Positions 6,307 through 14,233 of a stretch of DNA of 38,573 nucleotides are shown here, piece after piece. A program made the translations under genes and the position numbers. The DNA lies in assembly GCA_946221025.1 (NCBI GenBank), contig CAMIMS010000015.1:1-38573 (forward strand), in the 5' to 3' direction. This DNA is from an uncultured Pseudoclavibacter sp. GTDB taxonomy: Bacteria; Actinomycetota; Actinomycetes; Actinomycetales; Microbacteriaceae. How positions within the stretch are numbered: position 1 is the stretch's first letter; each line of letters opens with the position of its first letter. Under the pieces are notes generated by a model. The model saw nothing but the letters and a program-made list of their open reading frames with translations, was not told the DNA's origin and did no database searches.

Positions 6307-8349
6307 CTAGTGCAGCGCCGAGCGCACCGCGCAGAGGTAGCTGTGGCCAAAGCGCTGCGTGGGCTCGAGCACGGCGGCCTCCGCCCACTCGTTCCACGCG
6401 TTGATGATGACGATGCGGCGATCCGGCTCGCGATCCTGCACCGCCATGACCGCGGCGCGCAGCCAGCGGCGGAAGGTGTACGGGTTCGACCCGACCCACG
6501 CATCCGGTTCGAGCTGGCGGCGGGCGGTGTTGTCGAAGTTCACCATCGCGCCCGGGTAATCGCGCTCGGGGTAGCCGGCGAGGTATCGCTGCTCGGCCTC
6601 GTGCGCCATGTGGCGGTACGAGAGGAGGTTGCCGTAGAACGGCTGCTCGACGCCCAGGCGCGTCTGGTCGGCCGGGAAGTAGAAGTGGTTGTGCGGGGGG
6701 AACGCGATGAAGCCGTCCACACCGTCATCGTCATCGGACTCGCGGTTGTGCTCGAACCACTTGCCGACGTCTACCGCGACGATGTGCAGTTCACCCACGC
6801 CCGCTTCGCGTGCGCGCTCGCGCCAGTGCTCGAGCACGGCGGTGTAGTTCGGGATGGCGCTGATCTTGTAGACCGCGAGCAGGGCCGCGCCGTCGACGCG
6901 CATGTACCGCTCGTCCTTCAGCAGGTCCATCACATCGTCGATGAACTGCTCGGGCGGAACCTTCTCGTACTCCTGCTCGATGAGAGCGCCCTTGGTGTCG
7001 CCGTCCCAGCGGCGCGTCCAGTTCTCGTTCGCCCACATGATGCTGAAGGGCTGATCGAGGTCGCTCGCATGCAGCTTCTCGATCGGCATCTGCATGAGCT
7101 TTCGGCCGCTGAACCAGTAGTAGTAGTACATGAAGCCGTTAATGCCCACGCGGTCGGCGAGCGCCTTCTGCGCGGCGCGAACCTCATCCAGGCGCAGATC
7201 GTAAAAGCCGAGATCGGCCGGAAGCAGCGGCTGGTTGTGGCCGTAGAACACCGGGCGGGCCTTCGTGACGTTCGTCCACTCGGTGAACCCCTTGCCCCAC
7301 CACGCGTCGTTCTCTTCGAACGAGTGGAATTGCGGCAGGTAGTAGGGAACGGCGCGAGCGAGGGTCTGCGGTGCCTCGAGGGCCTTTGCGAGTTCATCCG
7401 CGCTCGGCGACTCGTCGGCCTTCAGGCCCTCGCGCTCGGTGATGCGGAAGCCCGCCTCGGTCGCGACGATGCCGATGATGCGCTCGATGGCGTGCGCCGT
7501 GGTGGCGTCGACCTGGCCCGCCTCCGATTCGAAGTCCTGCTCTTCGAGCTCGAACGAGCGAAGGCCCTGCAGGATGAAGCCGCGAATCCAGTAGATCGAT
7601 CCGCTCGCGAACTCAAGGTCTTCGGCGTGAAGCGGCATGCCGATGCGGCGCAGCAGGTCATCAACGATCGGCTGGTCGCCTCCCCACTGTTCGGGGCCGC
7701 AAATCGAGCCGTTGCTCGTGACAATGCCCACGTGCGGGTTCTCGCGCATGGCCTGCACGATCTCGCGCACGTTCTCGGGGCTGTCGAGCAGGTCACGGTA
7801 AAAGCCCTCTTTCCACTCGTCACCGCTGCCGGCGAGCTCGTGCTCGGCACGCCAGGCGCTCTTCTTCGTGTGGATCTTCAAGATCGTGTCGTACGGGTTC
7901 AGGTACCCGCCGTTCACAAGCTGGATGAGTGGGAAGATGTCGCGGCCGTGGTTCTTGACCGGGAAGACGCGAATGCTCTTGCAGGCGGGGTGATCGAACC
8001 CCTCGAGGTCGAGTTCTTCGCCGCTCGCGTTCGTGATGAGCAGGTCGAACGGCATCTCGATATTGCGAAGTTGCTCGAGAATCTCGGGCACGAGGTCGGT
8101 GAAGTACACGTGCATGACCACGCCGATGGGTGCCGGGTTCTCAAGCTGCGGCGAATCAACGCGCCACTTCGTGGGGAATCCGACGAAGGTGCGACCGCGG
8201 CGACGCTCGATGTAGTTGTGGAACGACGCGGCGATGGGCTGGCCCTGCTCGTTCGTGGTCACCGCGGGGCCCTGCAGAAGTCGGTGCGCGACCTTATTGC
8301 GCGCCGCCCAGTAGCGGCGCATGAGCCCGGCTCGGGTGATTTTTCGCAT
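6307..8349 (-). CDS. RgpF–WbsX fusion polysaccharide biosynthesis protein
   Basis: The protein has 680 aa from the ATG at 8349, which has AGAAAGG at good spacing. Residues about 70-330 resemble the rhamnan-synthesis F (RgpF) family: IGVVMHVYFTDLVPEIL, VFPVKNHGRDIFPLIQL, ILKIHTKKS and GSIYWIRGFIL. From about residue 333 a WbsX/GH99-like glycosyltransferase-associated domain runs to the end: YYLPQFHSFEENDAWWG, GFTEWTNVTKARP, YYYYWFSGRKLMQ, MWANENWTRRWDG and IINAWNEWAEA. Both families occur in gene clusters for rhamnose-containing surface polysaccharides, acting on the cytoplasmic side. The gene ends a leftward four-gene run and is followed by a terminator-like hairpin. The linkage it makes is unknown. 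Confidence 0.85.
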   Translation of the reverse strand: MRKITRAGLMRRYWAARNKVAHRLLQGPAVTTNEQGQPIAASFHNYIERRRGRTFVGFPTKWRVDSPQLENPAPIGVVMHVYFTDLVPEILEQLRNIEMPFDLLITNASGEELDLEGFDHPACKSIRVFPVKNHGRDIFPLIQLVNGGYLNPYDTILKIHTKKSAWRAEHELAGSGDEWKEGFYRDLLDSPENVREIVQAMRENPHVGIVTSNGSICGPEQWGGDQPIVDDLLRRIGMPLHAEDLEFASGSIYWIRGFILQGLRSFELEEQDFESEAGQVDATTAHAIERIIGIVATEAGFRITEREGLKADESPSADELAKALEAPQTLARAVPYYLPQFHSFEENDAWWGKGFTEWTNVTKARPVFYGHNQPLLPADLGFYDLRLDEVRAAQKALADRVGINGFMYYYYWFSGRKLMQMPIEKLHASDLDQPFSIMWANENWTRRWDGDTKGALIEQEYEKVPPEQFIDDVMDLLKDERYMRVDGAALLAVYKISAIPNYTAVLEHWRERAREAGVGELHIVAVDVGKWFEHNRESDDDDGVDGFIAFPPHNHFYFPADQTRLGVEQPFYGNLLSYRHMAHEAEQRYLAGYPERDYPGAMVNFDNTARRQLEPDAWVGSNPYTFRRWLRAAVMAVQDREPDRRIVIINAWNEWAEAAVLEPTQRFGHSYLCAVRSALH

Positions 8350-8399
8350 GCGGGACCTTTCTTGCTCTTCGTGCTCTGTTGAATTCGGGATGCGGTGGC

Positions 8400-9236
8400 C
8401 TACAGCCACTCTTCAATCGCGATGCCGTACTCGCGCTTCATCACATCCGGGATGGTCTCGGCCTTCGGGCCGACCTCGGGGCGGGTGATGAGTTCTCGCT
8501 TGATGAACGGCACGCCAAGATCGGGTAGCGCGCGCCACCCTTCGATCACGGGGTTCTCGCCGCGGGGCGTTGCGAGGGAGCCCGGGATGAACGCATCCAT
8601 CACGAAGCCTTCGCCGCGGAACATTTCACTCAGCCCAAGCTCATACCGGTCGATGACGTGCTGCTTGCTGCGCTCGACTCGCACCGTCGACCAGAACTCT
8701 CGGAAGATCGGGGTTTGAATGGCGCTTTGGCGGTAGCCGATGAAGAACGACTGCAGGTGCGCTTTCACCTGCCACGACTGGGTGAGTCCCCACAGGTCGG
8801 CGGTGGTGCTGTCGAAGTGATCGAGAATCGGCTCGAGCGTCCAGAACGGACCGACCATCGAGTCGTTCACCGTGATGAGGTGCGTCGCGTCGAGCAGTTG
8901 CGGAAGCTCAGCGATCGCGACCGCCCACGAACCGAAGTCGTAGCCGATGTTCGGCTTTCGCAGCACCGCGAGGTTCTCGGGTCGCCCGTGCGGCCACTCG
9001 AACGGATGCGGGTCGACGCACGCCGAGGAGAGGATGACGTAGTAGCCGGCCTTCTCGAACTCGCGAATGAGCTCGGTGAGCGACTTCGTCGCCACGGCGT
9101 TGGCCGAATACTGCGCGATGACCGCCGCGCGATCGATGTGTGCGGGCGGTTCGATGCCGTCTTCCCACCGCAGCTGCGGCCGCATGAAGCGGTGCAGCGT
9201 GCTCTGGATGCCAGCGTCTTCGGTGCGACGGTTCAT
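8400..9236 (-). CDS. RgpF-like rhamnan synthesis protein
   Basis: The protein has 278 aa. The ATG at 9236 overlaps the stop of the upstream small gene as ATGA. RgpF-family features include VIAQYSANAVATKSL, YYVILSSACVDP, RKPNIGYDFGSWAVAI (matching the GRDIFPL-type stretch of the next gene), LITVNDSMVGPF and DLWGLTQSWQVKAHLQSFFIGY. The family is linked to the assembly of rhamnose-glucose or rhamnan wall polymers. It lies between the coiled-coil protein and the RgpF–WbsX fusion, 50 nt upstream of the latter, so the cluster carries two RgpF-type modules that may make different linkages (inference). Confidence 0.82.
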   Translation of the reverse strand: MNRRTEDAGIQSTLHRFMRPQLRWEDGIEPPAHIDRAAVIAQYSANAVATKSLTELIREFEKAGYYVILSSACVDPHPFEWPHGRPENLAVLRKPNIGYDFGSWAVAIAELPQLLDATHLITVNDSMVGPFWTLEPILDHFDSTTADLWGLTQSWQVKAHLQSFFIGYRQSAIQTPIFREFWSTVRVERSKQHVIDRYELGLSEMFRGEGFVMDAFIPGSLATPRGENPVIEGWRALPDLGVPFIKRELITRPEVGPKAETIPDVMKREYGIAIEEWL

Positions 9237-9454
9237 CGTCCGACGAAGCGGTGGAAGATGCGGACAGGCGCGGTCATGCGCCACGACTTCGACTTTCGCA
9301 GCGCACGCAGCTGTTCGGCGTGGTGTTCGGCGAGCTCTTCATTTGCCTTCGCGCGGTCGCGCCACCGGTCGGCGTCGCGACGGGCCTGGTGCAGCTCGGC
9401 GCGCAATTGGCGCACCTGGGCACGCAGCGGCTCGATGTCAGTGGGCTGATCCAT
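9233..9454 (-). CDS. Small coiled-coil protein with an SWRMTAPVR C-terminus
   Basis: The protein has 73 aa from the ATG at 9454, with AGGA six bases upstream; the ATG at 9460 lies too close to that site. Residues about 8-50 form a charged heptad-rich helix (LRAQVRQLRAELHQARRDA). The end, SKSWRMTAPVRIFHRFVG, is the S-x-SWR-x-T-x-P-x-R signature usually found attached to the C-terminus of larger glycosyltransferases. Here it stands alone. The gene overlaps the upstream GT2 by 17 nt and the downstream RgpF-like gene by 4 nt, so it is firmly part of the operon. A scaffold or membrane-docking role for the transferase complex is inference. Confidence 0.75.
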   Translation of the reverse strand: MDQPTDIEPLRAQVRQLRAELHQARRDADRWRDRAKANEELAEHHAEQLRALRKSKSWRMTAPVRIFHRFVGR

Positions 9455-10550
9455 TGACATTCCTTCCCGTGGGTGCGCCGATGCCACCCTCGGGCATCGC
9501 GGTGTCGTGAGTGTATCGAGCGCGGCGGAGCCGATGCAGGCGACGACCCAGCGCGTTCGGGGTTCTCACCGCGATATCGCCGAGCGCGAGCAGCATTCCA
9601 TTCGCTTCCGCGCGCGTCGACCTGCTTGTCGGTCGGCGCAGAACGACCGCCGCTGTTCGCGCGAGCGTTCGGGCAAGCGCGCGGGCCGCCATTGCCGCCG
9701 GGGCATTCTGCATCGCAACGATGACGCGGTTTCGGGCGTTCCAGCGAATGCGTGCCGCGGATGCGGCATCGCTCGATGCACCATGCGCGTGCGTGACGAG
9801 CGCATCGGCGCAGTAACGAACCTCCCATCCGGCTTGGCGCATCCGCCAGCTGAGGTCGGTGTCTTCGTAGTACATGAACAACGACTCATCGAAACCACCG
9901 ACATCCCGAATCGCGTCGCGCCGAAGCATCGCGGCACCCCCGCAGAACCCGAATACCTCCGGGCTTGCCTCGATCTGGTCGGACACGGGGCGAAGCCAAT
10001 CCCGGTCGCCGCCGTTGCCGCTTTCATCCAGCTCGTTGCCGGTCGAATTGATGAGGCGCACGGCGCGCGGGTCGCTCGCGTCGCTCTGCGTGAAGCGCAT
10101 CCCGTCGGGGGAGGTGAGGGTGCGTGAACCCGCCTGCGCCTCCTCGCCGTTCGGTAGCTCGCGCCACAGCCCTTCGAGCAGGATCGTCGACGTCACCGCG
10201 CCTACCCGTTCGGCACCCGGGGAATCCAGTTCGCGACTGAGCGCCGCGAGCCAGCCGGCGTCAGCGACCGCGTCGTTGTTCAGCAGGGCAATGCGCTCGG
10301 CCTGGGATGCGCGCATGCCAGCGTTCACACCGCCGCCGAATCCGCGGTTTGTCGGCAGCGGCAGGATGCGAACGCCAGCGACACCCGCGAACTCGCGTTC
10401 GAGCGCTTCGGCCGAGCCATCGCTCGAACCGTTGTCGACAATGATCACCTCGAAGCTCGCAACGCCAGCTGATGCCAGCAGCGAGTGAACGGCACGTGAC
10501 GTAAGCTGTGGCGCATTCCAATTGACGACGATCGCGGTGATCGAGGGCAT
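9438..10550 (-). CDS. WbbL-like GT2 rhamnosyltransferase
   Basis: The protein has 370 aa. The ATG at 10550 has AGGAGG upstream. It is a family 2 glycosyltransferase with a GT-A fold: ITAIVVNWNAPQLT at the N-terminus, VIIVDNGSSDGS, RGFGGGVNAGM, the LLNNDA variant of the DxD metal site, GGAAMLRRDAI and YYEDTDLSWRMRQAGW, the last typical of WbbL-type rhamnosyltransferases. The last 60 residues are basic and lack the SWR-type tail, which is encoded by the next gene. It is the first gene of the leftward polysaccharide run and diverges from the Wzm permease gene. Donor dTDP-rhamnose is likely but not proven. Confidence 0.85.
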   Translation of the reverse strand: MPSITAIVVNWNAPQLTSRAVHSLLASAGVASFEVIIVDNGSSDGSAEALEREFAGVAGVRILPLPTNRGFGGGVNAGMRASQAERIALLNNDAVADAGWLAALSRELDSPGAERVGAVTSTILLEGLWRELPNGEEAQAGSRTLTSPDGMRFTQSDASDPRAVRLINSTGNELDESGNGGDRDWLRPVSDQIEASPEVFGFCGGAAMLRRDAIRDVGGFDESLFMYYEDTDLSWRMRQAGWEVRYCADALVTHAHGASSDAASAARIRWNARNRVIVAMQNAPAAMAARALARTLARTAAVVLRRPTSRSTRAEANGMLLALGDIAVRTPNALGRRLHRLRRARYTHDTAMPEGGIGAPTGRNVNGSAH

Positions 10551-10618
10551 CGGGTCCTCCTCGCGACGCTGGTGGAATTCACGGCGTGCGCGAGCACAGT
10601 ACCCGCAGATTGGACTTC
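10551..10618. promoter_or_regulatory. Divergent control region of the polysaccharide cluster
   Basis: Only 68 bp separate the start codons of the leftward GT2 and the rightward permease. On the minus strand TACTGT fits a TANNNT -10 box and precedes the AGGAGG site of the GT2. No equally clear box is visible for the rightward genes. Both halves of the cluster therefore probably share one control region. Confidence 0.45.
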
Positions 10619-11560
10619 ATGAGCACCAACGACCTCGAGCGTGCGCAGCAGCTTGCGCAAGAGCGAGCCGTACGCCTGGCCGCCGAACCGCTCGTTGAGA
10701 CCGGACCGAGGGGTGGCTTTTTCACCGGCCCCATTAACGCCGTGCGCCAGCTCGGCAAGCACAGCGAGCTGCTCGATCTGCTCGTGCGTCGTGAGCTGAA
10801 ATCGCGGTACAAGGATTCGGGCCTCGGTTTCCTCTGGTCGCTCGCGCGCCCGCTGACGCAGCTGCTCATTTACGCGCTCGTGCTCGGCGAGTTTCTCGGT
10901 GCCGCGCGCAACATTCCCTACTTCGCCATTTTCATCTTCTCGGGGCTGACCCTCTACGGGCTGTTCGCGGAAATGATCATGGTGATGACCGCATCCATTG
11001 TTGGCAATGCGGGCCTGGTGAAAAAGGTCTACCTGCCGCGTGAGATCTACCCGATGGCAACGATCGGCGGGGCGCTGTTCAACTTCGCGATTCAGTTGGC
11101 GCTGCTCGTCATTGCCGCGATTGTGGTTGGCACGTTCAACTTCGGTGGAAACCTGCTCTACGCCATCGCTGGTTTCGCGGTCGCGTTTGTGTGGGCGGCT
11201 GCCATCGGCCTCACGCTCGCCGCGCTGAATGTGTATCTGCGCGATATTCAGTACATCGCCGAAATCATCGTGATGCTGCTCATGTGGTTCTCGCCGATCG
11301 TCTACTCGTGGTCATTCGTTCCCGGCGCGTTCCAGCTGATGGGGTGGCCCGACTTCATGTTCGATCTGTACATCTCGATGCCGCTGACCCAGGGCGTGAT
11401 GGCCTTCCAGTACGCGTTCTGGGGCGACCCGGCCGATGCCGGTTACCCGCCGCACCTCGGCACGAACCTCATGATTTCGTTCCTCGTTGGCTGCGTGATG
11501 CTGTGGCTGTCGCAGCGCGTATTCGCGAAGCTCGAAGGCAACTTCGCGCAGGAGATGTAA
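10619..11560 (+). CDS. wzm: ABC-2 type polysaccharide export permease (Wzm/TagG-like)
   Basis: The protein has 313 aa from the ATG at 10619; an in-frame GTG at 10586 is less likely. After a 60-residue cytoplasmic N-terminus come the family sequence LLVRRELKSRYKDSGLGFLWSLARPL and about six membrane helices, for example QLLIYALVLGEFLG, YFAIFIFSGLTLYGLFAEM, LALLVIAAIVVGTF, IAGFAVAFVWAAAIGL and LMISFLVGCVMLWL. VKKVYLPREIYP and LRDIQYIAEIIVMLLMWFSPIVY are typical of Wzm/TagG exporters. It forms the membrane channel for a lipid-linked polymer with the ATPase encoded directly downstream (TAATG overlap). Confidence 0.93.
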   Translation: MSTNDLERAQQLAQERAVRLAAEPLVETGPRGGFFTGPINAVRQLGKHSELLDLLVRRELKSRYKDSGLGFLWSLARPLTQLLIYALVLGEFLGAARNIPYFAIFIFSGLTLYGLFAEMIMVMTASIVGNAGLVKKVYLPREIYPMATIGGALFNFAIQLALLVIAAIVVGTFNFGGNLLYAIAGFAVAFVWAAAIGLTLAALNVYLRDIQYIAEIIVMLLMWFSPIVYSWSFVPGAFQLMGWPDFMFDLYISMPLTQGVMAFQYAFWGDPADAGYPPHLGTNLMISFLVGCVMLWLSQRVFAKLEGNFAQEM

Positions 11561-12846
11561 TGACGATCGCCCCAGCCGCCGCGCCCGAATCGCCAGCCGT
11601 CGTCGTTGTCGACGATGTTTCGAAGCGATTCGTCATTCACCGCGACAAAACGCTCAAAGAGCGGGTCGTGAACCCCGCTCGCTCCCGCGCTCACCGAGAA
11701 GACTTCTGGGCGACCCGAAATGTCAGCCTCGAAATCGGTGCCGGTGAGACAGTTGGCCTGATCGGGCCGAACGGTGCCGGAAAATCGACGCTGCTGAAAC
11801 TCATCGGTGGCATCGTGCAACCCACGAGCGGTCGCGTGCTTCGGCGCGGTCGCCTCGCGGCGCTGCTCGAACTCGGTGCCGGCTTTCACCAGGACCTCAC
11901 CGGTCGCGAGAACGTATACCTGAACGCCGCGATTCTCGGGCTCAGCAAAGAGGAAACCGACGCGTGCTTTGACGACATCGTCGAGTTCTCGGGCATTCCC
12001 GACTTCATCGACACGCAGGTGAAGTTCTACTCATCCGGTATGTACGTGCGCCTCGCGTTCGCGGTCGCCATTCACGCCGACCCGGATGTGCTGCTCGTTG
12101 ACGAGGTGCTCGCCGTCGGCGACGAGTCGTTCCAAAAGAAGTGCCTCGACAAGATCAAGACCTTCCAGGAGGAGGGGCGCACGATCATCCTGGTGTCCCA
12201 CTCGCTCGGCCAGGTCGAGGAGCTGTGCACCCGCGTTGTCGTGCTCGGCCAAGGGTCGATCGTCTTCGACGGCGACCCGGTCGAAGGCGTGAAGCTGCTG
12301 CGTTCGGGCTTTGAGAGCCTCGAAGAAGCGGATGAGGCCAAGGAACGACTCGAGCGAGAGCGCCTGCGCGACGCTGAGGCGCAGCGCGTGCGCGAACTCG
12401 GCGAGGTCGTCGCCGTGCGCACCGACGTTGGCCCCGATGGTTTCCGCTCGGGAGACACGCTGGGCATCGAAGTCGACGTTTCGGCCGCTGAGCCAATGCC
12501 GGCATGGGACCTCGGGGTGACGGTCACGAATGCGATCGGACAGATGGTCACCGGAACCACCGCCCACCGCGCGGGGCTCAAGGGTCACCCGATCGAGGGC
12601 ACGATGACGCTGCGCTTCACGCTGCCGTTGCTGCCGCTTGGCACGGGTGACTACACCGTCACGGCGGCACTGTTCGATGCCGAGCATCGCGAGATCGACC
12701 GGATGGACGATGTCGCGACGTTCCAGGCGATCTCTGAGATCGCCTCCATGGGGCCAATCGCGACGGCCGCGAAGGGCAGCATCGGTCCGGCCGACGATCG
12801 CCCGGTGACCCGCGAAGAGACCACCCGCCCCCCGCGGGTCGGCTAG
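11560..12846 (+). CDS. wzt: ABC-type polysaccharide export ATPase with Wzt C-terminal domain
   Basis: The protein has 428 aa. The ATG at 11560 overlaps the permease stop (TAATG) and has AGGAG upstream. The ATPase domain carries Walker A GPNGAGKST (about 69-77), a YSSGM signature (157-161) and Walker B DVLLVDEVLAVGD (176-188), followed by the switch His in LVSHSLGQ. A charged helix (SLEEADEAKERLERERL) links to a C-terminal beta-sandwich of about 130 residues (FRSGDTLGIEVDV, LGVTVTNAIGQMV, TMTLRFTLPLLPLGTGDYTV). That matches the Wzt C-terminal domain, which in other systems reads the end of the polymer chain. Such a domain suggests export is coupled to a specific chain terminus (inference). Confidence 0.93.
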   Translation: MTIAPAAAPESPAVVVVDDVSKRFVIHRDKTLKERVVNPARSRAHREDFWATRNVSLEIGAGETVGLIGPNGAGKSTLLKLIGGIVQPTSGRVLRRGRLAALLELGAGFHQDLTGRENVYLNAAILGLSKEETDACFDDIVEFSGIPDFIDTQVKFYSSGMYVRLAFAVAIHADPDVLLVDEVLAVGDESFQKKCLDKIKTFQEEGRTIILVSHSLGQVEELCTRVVVLGQGSIVFDGDPVEGVKLLRSGFESLEEADEAKERLERERLRDAEAQRVRELGEVVAVRTDVGPDGFRSGDTLGIEVDVSAAEPMPAWDLGVTVTNAIGQMVTGTTAHRAGLKGHPIEGTMTLRFTLPLLPLGTGDYTVTAALFDAEHREIDRMDDVATFQAISEIASMGPIATAAKGSIGPADDRPVTREETTRPPRVG

Positions 12847-12889
12847 GCGCCCGCGAGATAATGGCTGCGAGACGAAAGGCAGACGGAGC

Positions 12890-14233
12890 ATGAGCGAAAC
12901 CCGCGGCCCCATCGTGATGACGCTGATGGTGCGCGATGAAGCGGACATCGTCGCCGCCATGATCGAACACCACCTCGACCAGGGCGTCGATCTGATCATC
13001 GCGACCGATAACGCCTCTCAGGACGGCACGCGCGAGATTCTCGCGAAGTACGAAGCGCTCGGCGTGCTGGAGCTGCACGACGACCCGCGGCACAACAAGC
13101 AGCAGGCCGAGGTCGTCACGAAGATGGCTCGCCGCGCCGTCGATGAGCACGGCGCCTCCTGGGTGATCAACGCGGATGCGGATGAGTTCTGGGTGCCCGC
13201 CGACCGCACGAAGACGCTCGCCGAGGTGCTGCCGAAGCTTCCCGAATCGGTTCGATCGTTGCGCGTTCCCGTCTTCAACCTGTTCGGGGCACCGGTCGAA
13301 TCGGGACCGTCGCTCTCGACGCTTCAGTGGCGCGACACCCGCGACGAGAAGTCGCTGATTGCGGTGGGTTTGCACGCCCAACCCACCCCGAACATGCTCG
13401 TGCGCGGTGAGGAGAACCTGCAGATCGCGCAGGGCAACCACTTCTCGAATCTGCCGGTCACCGAGCCCGACCAGATCGATGAGGCGCTGCGCATCGAGAC
13501 GCTGCACGTGCCCTACCGCTCGTGGGAGCAGTACCGCCGACGCGTGCTCAATACCGGGGCCGCATACGAAGCATCCGGTCTTCGGCCGAGCCCCCGCCAC
13601 CACGGCATGCGCGACTACCGCTGGTCGCGAACCGGGGCGCTGAAGCCGTTCTTCGTTGCCCGCTTCCCCGAGGTAACGGCGGGGCAGACCTCGGCACCCG
13701 AGGGATTCGTTCGCGACGAGTGGCTCACTAACCACCTTCGCGACCTCGCGAAGAACGAACGCGTCCAGGGAGCCATCGAGCCGTTGCTTACGGATGCTAC
13801 GCCCATGAAGGATGCGAACACGCAGCGCGATCGCTTCACTGAACTCTCGACGCCGCTGCTCGAAATGGAGCGGGAACGCGTCGAGGTGTACACCGGGCTT
13901 CAGTACGCACACGACATCGCCGTTGAGCAGCGCAACGAGGAGCACACGCGCTATGTCGCCGAGAACGAGCGACGCATGCAGCTCGAGGAGCAGGTGCTCG
14001 GCCTTCGCATGCACACCGAGGGTCTTGAAGCCCAGCGTGAGGAACTGGGCGGGGAGATTGAGGATCTCAACGCGCAGATCGACGCGCTGCACAAGCAGAT
14101 CGAGTCGCTGAACATCAGCATCGTGCAGCTGCAGGAGTACACCGCATCCGTGGTTTCCAACCGCGCGGTGCGGGTCGCGCTCGCGGCGAACTCCGGAGTG
14201 CAGAAGGCAAAGCAGGGCATTCGTCGCCGGTGA
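12890..14233 (+). CDS. GT2-type glycosyltransferase with C-terminal coiled coil
   Basis: The protein has 447 aa. The ATG at 12890 has GGAG upstream. Residues 8-250 are a GT-A glycosyltransferase of the GT2/GT92-like group: VMTLMVRDEADIVAAM, IIATDNASQDGT, and the metal site NADADEFW (about 95-101). QGNHFSN and ETLHVPYRSWEQYRRRV follow. Residues about 335-420 are a long charged coiled coil with repeated LEEQ, LEAQREELGGEIEDL and IDALHKQIESL units. The basic end (SNRAVRVALAANSGVQKAKQ) is the kind of sequence that could touch the membrane. It overlaps the next gene as GTGA. The coiled coil may organise the synthase complex, like the small coiled-coil protein at 9233 (inference). Confidence 0.83.
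   Translation: MSETRGPIVMTLMVRDEADIVAAMIEHHLDQGVDLIIATDNASQDGTREILAKYEALGVLELHDDPRHNKQQAEVVTKMARRAVDEHGASWVINADADEFWVPADRTKTLAEVLPKLPESVRSLRVPVFNLFGAPVESGPSLSTLQWRDTRDEKSLIAVGLHAQPTPNMLVRGEENLQIAQGNHFSNLPVTEPDQIDEALRIETLHVPYRSWEQYRRRVLNTGAAYEASGLRPSPRHHGMRDYRWSRTGALKPFFVARFPEVTAGQTSAPEGFVRDEWLTNHLRDLAKNERVQGAIEPLLTDATPMKDANTQRDRFTELSTPLLEMERERVEVYTGLQYAHDIAVEQRNEEHTRYVAENERRMQLEEQVLGLRMHTEGLEAQREELGGEIEDLNAQIDALHKQIESLNISIVQLQEYTASVVSNRAVRVALAANSGVQKAKQGIRRR

Noticed and set aside
6310..8382. Long plus-strand open frame opposite the RgpF–WbsX gene
   Set aside because: It has the Arg/Val/Ala/Leu-rich composition of an antisense shadow in GC-rich DNA and no recognisable domain, while the minus strand encodes clear families.
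11191..11559. Upstream extension of the wzt frame
   Set aside because: It overlaps the permease gene in another frame; the ATG at 11560 with AGGAG and the usual Wzt start explains the gene.
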